Below the pieces are notes generated by a model. It saw nothing but the letters and a program-made list of their open reading frames with translations. It was not told the DNA's origin and did not search any database. A stretch of 64,000 nt of DNA. It comes from Tetrapyrgos nigripes. Its lineage: Eukaryota > Basidiomycota > Agaricomycetes > Agaricales > Campanellaceae. Shown here piece by piece: positions 11,246-20,292 of this stretch (its first letter is position 1; each line of letters starts with the position of its first letter). The stretch covers positions 62,001 to 126,000 of the forward strand of contig JAACJM010000190.1 in NCBI GenBank assembly GCA_013368315.1, read 5' to 3'. The translations under genes and the position numbers were made by a program.

Positions 11246-11885
11246 TGTAAAGCCTATGCCTTTTCCCAACTCCTTCTGAACGTTTCCAAATAGGTCCAAC
11301 TCTCCCCTTTCATTCCATTTCATTTCTGATTCATTTTCATTTCCGATTCATTTCTGAGTTGCCACAAATCCATTTAGTTCACAATTCCCACCAGATTCTA
11401 TCCGAGTCATATCAGATACTAACTGGACAGCTCGTATTCATATTTCTCTTGTAGCACCATGTGCTCCCCTTTTCTTTTCTTTCCAAAGGGTTTCCACGCA
11501 ATGATAGCAAATTGAGTGTTCCCTTTGTCAATACTTATTTTAGTTATATTATCTTTCATTTCTGATCCTTTCCTATCTCGTTTCTGTTCCATTCCGATGT
11601 AGTACTTAAGCTAGCAACTTTGTAGTAGATAGCTTAAGTCTAAAATCAATTTAGCTGGTCTCCTATTCTTTCCGATCGATTCCGACTAGACAACTAGCGA
11701 GGTGGTAATAGTGCCATATACTTCCATCTTAACTTTCCAGTCATCCCGACCAGATACCCTCTCTTCCTATCTATTCTTTTCCTGTCCAGTTCCGTCCAGA
11801 TTCATCATTGTTCCCATCTTTCCTATAAAGACCTCTGCCCGGATCTGAAGTGTTTCCTAGCACTAAGGTTTGCCCAGACTTAACA
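11246..11885 (+). repeat. 3' LTR
   Basis: 640 bp, same ends as the 5' LTR. The two LTRs differ at many positions, mostly C/T or G/A changes at CpG dinucleotides, and by short indels, so the insertion is not recent. Confidence 0.92.
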
Positions 11886-13279
11886 TGAACTTGCAGTGAA
11901 GTGTCCAGCATGTCCTGACCCTGATGTAAATCTTCCAGCCAGTTGGCCATCAGCCCCTACTGGAATGCAGTGAGTTTTTCAATAGTTCCCCTTTTTCCAT
12001 TTACAAAAGTCTCTCCACTTCTCCCAGACCTTTACAAAAGCATGGGACTTGTCTTCTCTGACTTTTGAAATAGTGATAGTGCTTACTCAACTTTTTTTCA
12101 GATTTCTTTATTTCATGTTCCTGTCTTTCAATGCTTGTTTTCATTTGAAGAGGAAACGGGTTTCAAGCTTACAGGATGGTATGGCTTATTTCATGGAGAA
12201 TACACCTTATATGCAATGGGTCAAGAAGATGGCAGATCAGAAGGAGGTAGGTTTTGTGTGCTGAGTAGGATTGTGAATGAGTTTACTTACATTTCATTAG
12301 ATGAGCAGTTGTACTGGGCTGGCCGCTCTCGATCACGTGAACACCAAGTATCATAAAGGCTATGATGAAACTGGTAAAGGTGCAGGTTCCTGTGCTCGGC
12401 ATGAGTTTATTCTCCGGAATGCTATTGTTGCCTTGCAAATAGGAGAAAGGTGAGTTTCATCATGATTTCAAACCGTGCTTTATCACTTTCCCCATTTCTG
12501 TGATACAAGTGTTCTTCAAAGTGATGACCACGCCACAGCTTTTACAAAAGCCTTTGCATTGCTGTTGAAAGTAGTTTGATGTGTCATACTGACTCTGTGT
12601 GTCCCAGATATGCAAACATGGATTATATCAAAGCATCTCTCCTAAGGCATATTCACATACTCCTCATTTTACTTGTCTCATACGATATTGTATGCCAATG
12701 GTCAAAGAATCTGATCAAAAGACTCAAGAAATTGCCCCCAATGCTACGCTTGAATCTAGCACTCCAAATCCTGATTTTTGTGATCCTGAAACTTCACATC
12801 CTTGGCCATCTCATCAAATGTCAGGAGAAATACTCCTTGAACTATGTTCCCAGAGCAGGCCAGACTGATGCTGAAGGCATTGAAAGAATCTGGGCTGGCT
12901 TGGGACCAGTGGCAATGAGCCTAAGGGAGATGGGACCTGGCCATCATCACGATACTCTGGAGGATCATATAGGTCATTGGAATTGGAACAAAGTAATTGG
13001 CTTGGGTGAGTTTTTTTGAAAAGTGGCATCATTGATTTTGGACTTGGAATAATTTTTAATATTCAGGGGCACTTTTGAAAAAACAATTGATAAATGCTGT
13101 ATCAGAATTTCAACAACACCTACAATTTTTCCTGGATTTTAGTGGAAGGCAGAGTGAGCATGCAGTGGAATGGCAGGTCATGGTTGATAACTATGAGAGT
13201 GGGCTGTCAAAAGAGAATCCTTATGAATTGCCAATCAAAGGTGAGAATGATCAGCTTCACAGAAGTCTGGCCCCTTTCT

Positions 13280-13490
13280 GTGTGACCTTTGCAAACGTCA
13301 CACATCTTCACGTGTCTTTTGCAAAAGTCATGGCCCTCTGTGTAGCTTTTGTAAATGTCACACCTCTTCACGTGTCTTTTGCAAAAGTCATGACCCTCTG
13401 TGTCGCTTTTACAAAAGACATGCCAAGAGGTGTGACTCTTACAAAAGCTACACAGAGGGCCACAACTTTTGCAAAAGCTATGGCTTCATT
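13280..13490. repeat. 60-bp tandem repeat with inverted half-copies inside a KDZ intron
   Basis: Two direct copies of a 60-bp unit (starting near 13297 and 13357) each contain GTCACACCTCTTCACGTG, a CTTTTGCAAAAG palindrome and CATGACCCTCTGTGT. They are followed by partial copies in the opposite orientation (AAGAGGTGTGAC, then ACACAGAGGGCC). The unit is a multiple of three, so the preceding exon frame reads through the repeat to 13494. Confidence 0.8.
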
Positions 13491-14544
13491 TTGATATTAA
13501 AGGCTTTGGCTGACCTTTCTTTCTGTTAGGGAAGACACTTCAAACTGTCTGTCTAGACCTCGCAAAAGAAGCTGAAAAGAAACTCTGAAAGGAGATGAAT
13601 GATGATAAGTGCAGGTTGAGAGAGCTTCAGGATGGTGATGACAGTGATGATGAAGCCAAAGATCAAATGCCTGACTTTGAGACCAGTCCTGGAGAATTTT
13701 TATTCTTTGCTCTTGAGCTGGAGCATCATCAGTAAGTTCGTTTGTTCATTTATGATTATCTCTCCCTCATAAACAGTCCTCAGACTAGAACTCAAGCAAG
13801 ATATTTGGGCTATGAAGGATCCAACCATGAAGCAGTTGACCCATATTGTGGATCAAAGAACCAGATTAGTGCAGCAGATAAAATGACTCCGTGCACTGCA
13901 ACTGGTCTAATCATCCATTTCCCTTCAAAGACTCACAATAAGGCCTCCATCTGAAACTGAGGTGGACACTGAAGATATCCCCCTGTTCCTCCCTTCTCAA
14001 CTCTCCCCAGCAGATAGAGAGTCAAGTGACTCCTACTATGCAGGACTTACAGACATAGAGATCAGGCTTCGTGACGGGCAGCTGAATGAGCACCTCAATC
14101 ATCTCTGTCATGCCCTACTGGTTAAACAACAATTACACCTGTACAAAAGGTCCAATGCTAGGTATCAGGGGTCGAAAACTAGGGCTTGAGCCCTAATCAG
14201 TAGACAGGATCAGAGGGTTGAGCTGGCAGCATCAAGCTACCAGAGGGCATGGGAGGCAAAACTCGCACTGGTTGGAGACGTGACTTGAGTTGGATGGAAC
14301 AAGCTTCTTGAGGAGCATGTTGTATGTATGGAGGATCTACAGGATGCAGAACAAAGGAAGATCAAAGCAGCAAAGTCACAAAGAGCAGAGGCAGTGCAAT
14401 GTGTCTTGGCTGGGCAGGCACCAGTTGAAGGTGCTTGAGAAAAGCATAGAGAAGTCTCCTGGATCTGGTATGGAGTTGGTGAACGAGAACTTCAGGCAGA
14501 CCAGGTTCTTTACCAAGGTATGTGAATGCCTTGTATCACTGTCT

Positions 14545-14700
14545 TTTAAAAAGGTGAGGCATCTTTTACAAAAGTGCCATAATGAGACTGACTTTTGAAA
14601 ATCTTAGAGAACAGCTTTTACAAAAGTGCATTCTAACAAAAAGTGAGTCGAGTTTTACAAAGGTCTCTCTTCCCAGAACTGACTTTTGCAAACATAGCTT
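14545..14700. repeat. cluster of degenerate CTTTTGYAAAAG palindromes in a KDZ intron
   Basis: About six related motifs (CTTTTAAAAAGG, CTTTTACAAAAGT, ACTTTTGAAAAT, CTTTTACAAAAGT, TTTTACAAAGGT, ACTTTTGCAAAC) fall between two coding blocks of the transposase, just before the exon at about 14709. Confidence 0.75.
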
Positions 14701-15279
14701 TTTTTTAGGTCTTCTTGTTGAATGGTGCAAGTCATATGCACAGGTAAAAAGATGGAGAGAAGAGATCTTGCTGCTCCAGGAAGAGATGAGACAGTGTTTG
14801 GTCACTTTTGAGTGGCAAGCCAATGATTGGGAATCCAAAGCTGATATACCAACCTTGGAAGGGGAAAGGCTTGAGGGATCTGCTGCTTACGCTCATGAAC
14901 AAGCCCATGTCAGAAGAAAAATCTCAAAGAGGTTCCAAAAACTCTGGGAAACGAATGAAGCCAAAAGGTGTCTTCAATTTGAACCAGGAAGTTTGGATCT
15001 CAATGTGCTATTGGGAGAGGTATCAACAGCCATGGATGTTGATGAGGTCATTGATGAAGGGGAAGGAGCCCAAGGTATCGCTGATCTGGAAACACCAGAT
15101 GAAGATGACCAGGATGAAGAGGAGGAGGAAGATGTAGATGAGCAAGCAGAAGGTAGGATTGAGGGTGAGGAGTCAGAGAATGAGGAGGAAGACAATCAGG
15201 AGGACGATGCTGAAGAACTAGAGGAACTGAATGTATACTAGATGTTGACAGACTTGGAGGGAGATGTTATATCATAGAG

Positions 15280-15715
15280 TCTATGTTTTACAAAAGTCAC
15301 TTGCTATCTACTGAGGCTTTTGCAAAGGCCACCCCTTAGTATGCCAGCTTTTGCAAAGGTCCCAGGTTGGCGTTTGCAAAAGCTCACCCTTGTGCAACTT
15401 CTGCAAAAGTGGTCACTTCTTGTTCAGCTTTTGCAAAAGCCATGTGAAGCTGACATGGCTTTTACTTTTGCAAAAGCTGAACAAAACATGATCACATTTG
15501 CAGAAGGGAACCACCTATTGAACCACGTGTCACTCAAAGCAGGACTAAATGTGACCAAGGTAACCCAACTATCCCATGTTTTGCAAAAGCTGAACTGAGT
15601 GCATGTATATTTGCAAAAGCTCAACAAAATCCACTCAGATTTACAAAAGTGAGCACACTTTTGCAAAAGATAGGCTATCTGTGCAAAATGGCCCAACTTT
15701 TACAAAACTGCACGG
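15280..15715. repeat. dense array of CTTTTGCAAAAG-type palindromes in the KDZ 3' flank
   Basis: Immediately after the KDZ stop codon, about fifteen copies of the palindrome in 430 bp, for example GCTTTTGCAAAGGC, AGCTTTTGCAAAGG, AGCTTTTGCAAAAGCC, ACTTTTGCAAAAGC, ACACTTTTGCAAAAGA and AACTTTTACAAAAC. Spacing is irregular (about 15-40 bp) and the intervening sequence is not repeated. A degenerate last copy (GACTTTTGCAATTGCC) lies at about 15842. Confidence 0.85.
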
Positions 15716-15902
15716 TAAAATCCAGCCGGGGTGCTGGAGATGCCAGACTACATTAAGCGACGGCATCATACCAGCTCCAGTGCCCTCTTCCATATTGGGA
15801 AAGCCCCCGGCAGGTCCCACCTCCCTGCCAAAAGTTAACGTTGACTTTTGCAATTGCCAAGATGTTAAGATAATGACAATTTTTTAAAAAGTTTTACAGC
15901 TA
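15716..15902. other. junction between the KDZ unit and the cyclodeaminase pseudogene
   Basis: No gene seen. The right edge of the KDZ-derived sequence must lie in or near this stretch, because cyclodeaminase homology begins at 15903. No clear terminal repeat or target duplication was identified. Confidence 0.5.
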
Positions 15903-16419
15903 CAGCTGAGAGGTGTCCATTCCAAACATTGTAGATTCTCCTGGACCACGCTCGACGTAGGATGCCTAGACCAAAGAGTCGACACCTTGTCTCTAAACTG
16001 TTGGTTCATTGAACAATTGATGATAAGAATTGATCTGATAGACTCCAGATAGGCTTTGAGGTATAGATTAAGGTGGGCTAGAATTTGTTGACCAGCTCCA
16101 AAAGTGATGATATGGGTGGGGTGGGTTGGCCTGATGAGGTTTGTGGAGAGCCTAGATATTGATCAATAAAATTAAAATAGCTAAGTACACAACAATTATA
16201 TGCAAGAATGGACAGAATCGAGATAAAGACTCTAAGTACATGATCTCATGATACCATCACTGAGATCAAAGCAAAACAAGCAATATCGCACTCACCAGCA
16301 GCATTCCTCAACACCGTCAACGTCCTCACATTAACAATTGCCTTAACCCCTCCTGTATCTTTATCCAACATGATAGTACTCACTGGCAGCCCACGTAAAT
16401 CACCTGGATTTATAGGTAC
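15903..16419 (-). pseudogene. ornithine cyclodeaminase-like pseudogene, downstream part
   Basis: Reverse-strand copy of the intact gene at 42407-43789, matching intact positions about 42665-43175 including the intron. It reads NPGDLRGLPVSTIMLDKDTG and ALRNAAGECDIACF, close to the intact protein. It stops at 15903, so the C-terminal half is missing, and frame-disrupting changes are present downstream of the intron. The 5' side ends exactly at intact position 42665; the adjacent bases (42584-42664) are found 6.8 kb away at 23181-23261. Confidence 0.88.
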
Positions 16420-17449
16420 AAAGGAGCAGGCCAAGGGCTGGCTATCACAATGCCAGAGCCAAATGCAGTGGGTAGTTGTGAAGACCTAGCTAATTGTGGA
16501 AGGCAGCATTTGTGGTTGGGCTGATGGCCCATGACATAAGTGCATAGCCACCTCAGAACCTGTCCGCACCCATCTGCCCACCAGTAGATGGCCACGAATC
16601 GTGGCTATTCTGTGATTAAAAGATGATATGTACATTGTAAAGACTAGAGGATACTATCATACCAATAATACCCATTTTTACGAGGGTTTTTTGCAGGAGA
16701 GTTGTGACAGTTTCGCGTGACATAACGTGTTAGTCACGGTAATTAACCAAATGTCGCGCGGAAAACTATTTACAAAAAATCGCGCGTCAGATCTCACTTT
16801 TTGGTCTAACTAAGGAGTAGATCATACTAAATACTTTCTTCTCAAGTACGTGGTCAGAGGGTTTCTCTTGTTTTGGAGTATACTAGAAAATACAACATCT
16901 AATTCCCTGCTCAAGATGATTCTATTTGAATATGACTATGCGATGTTACAGATAAAGGGCAGCTACAGTAAAATACCTGGGGCGGACATTTTTGAGTACA
17001 TTTTTGGCAGGCGGCTGGGTGGCTGTGTGCTTAATAAGTCTCCAGCGGTCCTGCAGGCATTGCCGCCCTCCACTAATTGAACTATGTGATCACATGACTA
17101 ACTAGGGTCTAGACCTCCCCCAAATCCCTACTCCATCGATACGACCAGGCTCCTTCCCAGCCCCCGATATGGCGACTGCTGATTGCTAGGAGTGAGGAGA
17201 ACGATATTTGTACTTTGTTTGTCAATATATTAAGAATTGACCAATCAGCTTGCGAGATATCAAAGGCTCCAGTCGCCATATGGGGGCTGGCACAACTGTA
17301 ACGGCAGGAATCTCGGCCATCAAATCGGAACGCGCTCCATATCACACACGCCCTCACGCGCCCCTATCCCCATACGAGCGCGACCTCTTGGCCATGGCGT
17401 CCTCTGTCCTCAGAATGCTTATCGATATTGGAACGAGTTTTGCCTAACA
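16420..17449. other. 1-kb leader of the DUF6589/RecQ unit, no gene seen
   Basis: No coding region recognised. Contains short CG-rich motifs (TCGCGTGACATAACGTG, GTCGCGCGG, TCGCGCGTC at about 16712-16790) that could be terminal or regulatory sequence of the unit. The promoter of the DUF6589 gene should lie here. Confidence 0.4.
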
Positions 17450-20222
17450 ATGATCACCCCTCAGCTTCAGTCTATCCTCTCCAAGCTTGATGAAATGGCT
17501 GCCAGTCCTGCAGACTTTCTCATTTCTCTTACTCAAAATGAGGATTTAGTACAAGAAAAAGATAACCTTCAAGCACAAGTCCACAATGTTCTAAGCACTT
17601 GGGAGTGTAGTTCTGGGTTTGCGGAAACCACAATCAATTGGGCACGAAAGAAAATGATGGACAGATACACGCAGCAGCTTCTGACTCTCATTGGCAGTGT
17701 GGCTGACCTTCGATTCTCTGCTACCAAGGCTACCAGCAAGCAATTGTCCAAGATAGATGTTGATTCCCTTGCTCAAGATATGCAGAAGCATGCCCCAGAC
17801 GTTTGGGACCTCCTCGAAGTGCTTTTGGATGCTAATCCAAAACTGGCAAAGCTGCGGAGGCAACGAAGTGAACGAAAGTTTGGCAAAAAAGATGTTGGTT
17901 CGGAAGATGTTGAAATGGTAGATGTTAGCAATGAGGAAGACGAAGAATCAGTGTACTGGACAAGACATGGGGCGAAGGACATATACAATGATGGATGGGA
18001 GGATGTGGACCCACCAACGTTAATAGAGAGTCAAGTATTGGAAAACCGGAAATCTTCCCTCATTATTGTAAGTAAAGTACTTTCTCTATTGGCCTCTCAG
18101 CAGTATAATGATTATAAACTTGATTATTTGTTCAGAAACAAGTCGTGTGCATGAGTATCATGCTTCAAAGTACCAATCAGCGCTGCAATGCATTGCAAAG
18201 CCTGATCGGACTTTTCTTACATGCATGTAATGCACCGGATACAGTCGTCGAGCTACTGGCACACATTGGGTTATCTATATCATCATCTGCGACAGATGAC
18301 GCTGTTGATAGCCTGAGTGTCGAGTCAAAGAAGCAGATCGAGGAAACAGCAAGCGCCTTGCTTAATGCATATGGGTACGATAATGTCGACATCGATTTAA
18401 AACAGGCATCCACCCTCGAAAACGCACAGCCTACCCTCATCCATTTAACCTCCGGCACTATGCTTCCATTTCAGCACAATGTGACGTTGCAGGATCTCAA
18501 CTGCGCTGACGAGATATGGGACAAGTCACCCTACAATCGCCATCGTTCATCTAATCACCAACATGTATCTGACCTTGACCTACTTCATCTTCACCCTGAA
18601 GCCCCTGATCACCCCTCTGGACTCTTACGTCGAGAGCGCTTTAATGCTTGGGTCTTTCTACGTGATCTTATCCAGCATGGACCTGTATATTTCTCCCAGT
18701 TCCGCTCCAATCTCGACAAGGAGCCACCAGAATCAATTGATTCCATCCCCATCGTTGAATCCAAGCAGGTTCATCTACGTATGGTTGATTCTGCCTGTGC
18801 TACACCTGCAGAGTACGCACAGGTCATCGAGGATTTTCTCTCCAAACAGGGAAATATTGGTGACCCGCACAACCAAGGTGTTGCTGATCCCGCCAACAAG
18901 AGACGTGTCAATGTAGGAAATCATGTTCAAATTATCTTTGGGGATTTAGGTGTGGGCGAGAGGGTAGACAGCTTGCAGAGATCACGATCAGAGGAGAAGA
19001 CACGGTGGCGGCGCCTGCAGAATCTTGTTTATGTCATTGGACTTTTCCATGTCAAGATGGCATGTGCCGATGCCCTCTGGCGCACATTAATCGAACCATT
19101 GAAATCTCGAAACGAATCTGATGATCACAGTCTCATGGCTGATATCAGGGTTCTACGACCACGAGAGACCGCAAAGATCTCGTCCAAACCTGGATTTCGA
19201 AGGATGCACGAAGTGATTCAGCAGAGTGGGATTGCAATGCGACTGAACTGTTGGGAATTGGAGGCGGCAAAATCCAACTCAAACTGGACTTCTCTTGATG
19301 ATTTTGCAGAGTCCAAACCGACATGGGATCAGCTGAAAGCATGGTCTGCACGCATCACCAAGGCATATGTTGCCGATAGCACCTTTAACGACATTCGGAA
19401 AAAGCACCAGGACCAGAGGGACGAAGTGCAGGAGAACCTTTTACTACGACATCAAATATTTCTTCTTTACGAGGAACTCTCCTATGCAATGAACGAAGGT
19501 GATATCGGCCGAGTGGAGACATGCTTCATGCCTTGGGCTTTCATCTTCCAGGCCTCGGGCAAGCATAAATACTCCACTGCCCTGCGGAAATATCTTCGAG
19601 AAGTACATTTCCACTTACCGAAAGGACTTGCGTACGTATCATTAGCTATCCCTTTTTTTGGCAACTAAATCATTTGCAGGAGAGCTATCCGTATGCATAT
19701 CTTGGTCAATCCCACTGCCAAGAAGGGTAGGTTTAGAGGTGTCGATTGGTGGATTGAACACAATAACCTTTATCTGAAAGTGAGTGATGTTACATACATA
19801 TTTTCAACAGTCTGATCTGTTACAACGACCAGCGCATCTATGGCGGGAAATTCTCTAATCATACCAAGGCTCGCATTCTCAAGGAATCACCTCTCATCGG
19901 AGTGTTCGGAAACACAAGAATTCAGGCACAGAAAATGTTCAAGATGGGGAGGAGGACCTCACGTCATTCTGGACCAAAACTCCTATCTGCTTTCCGGGCA
20001 TTAGCAGCAAGATATCGACAGCATCGCACAAACGACTTTGTTCCCGGACGAAAAACACTCTACAGTATTCCCGACAAATTAAATGATGGTATAGATATGG
20101 CATCAAGAGTGAAAGTACCTGAAGTCGTAGAAGAGGGCAAAGAGGTAGAAGAAGAGTGGGAGGATGAACTAGAGAACGAGGAAGTTGATGAGTTTGGAGA
20201 TCTAGATGTAGAGGATTTATGA
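17450..20222 (+). CDS. DUF6589-domain protein
   Basis: A large agaricomycete family of unknown biochemistry, often in many copies per genome, which suggests spread with mobile DNA. Gene model: exons 17450-18067, 18136-19631, 19680-19779 and 19833-20222, all phases consistent, giving 867 residues. Visible features: an N-terminal helical region, an acidic segment (about residues 160-190, EDVEMVDVSNEEDEESVYW), the family core (IIFGDLGVGERVDSLQ, then VIGLFHVKMACADALWRT) and the C-terminal signature VDWWIEHNNLYLK joined to RIYGGKFSNHTKARILKES. It ends in an acidic tail. There are no internal stops, unlike most elements here. It converges on the RecQ-like gene with only 70 bp between stop codons. 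The DUF6589 name rests on recognised motifs. Confidence 0.8.
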
Positions 20223-20292
20223 TTCATAGGTATGGTCGTAGATACTAAAGAATTTGAAGGTATGTACATAAGTAGCTGTAGGTACTAAAGGT

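Larger units (their letters stand above)
3720..11885 (+). mobile_element. Ty3/gypsy LTR retrotransposon (chromovirus), nested in the KDZ gene
   Basis: Two direct LTRs start TGTAAAGCC and end ACTTAACA (3720-4362 and 11246-11885), flanked by a perfect 5-bp target duplication TGAAC (3715-3719 and 11886-11890). Inside, in order: gag with a zinc knuckle, aspartic protease, reverse transcriptase, RNase H, integrase and a chromodomain. This is the Ty3/gypsy order with the C-terminal chromodomain that defines chromoviruses. Gag and pol are broken by several stops and frameshifts, so the copy is not autonomous. Removing it and one target duplication restores an uninterrupted KDZ frame (KTKPGELAVKCPACP). 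An extra antisense gene lies between the chromodomain and the 3' LTR. Confidence 0.93.
11891..15241 (+). pseudogene. KDZ-family transposase, 3' half (RNase H-fold catalytic core and C-terminus)
   Basis: Continues the KDZ frame after the retrotransposon. Blocks in order: AVKCPACPDPDVNLPASW (about 11897-11950); SFNACFHLKRKRVSS (about 12125-12165), where the family usually has an Asp (DANF-type) but Asn is read here; SCTGLAALDHVNTKYHKGY (12305-12362); SYDIVCQW (about 12677-12700); EGIERIWAGLGPV and MGPGHHHDTLEDHIGHWNW (12870-12990); ENPYELPIKG (13212-13241); PGEFLFFALELEHHQ (about 13690-13733); and a C-terminal EVLLL-type coiled coil with an acidic tail, stopping at 15241. In-frame stops (for example near 13586, 13880 and 14188) and the Asp-to-Asn change make an active transposase unlikely. 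Introns hold many ACTTTTGYAAAAGT-type palindromes. Confidence 0.82.

Noticed and set aside
15280..15715. Array of short palindromes resembling a CRISPR-like repeat array
   Set aside because: Eukaryotic context, repeats only 12-14 bp, irregular spacing, no cas genes. Treated as a palindrome family instead.
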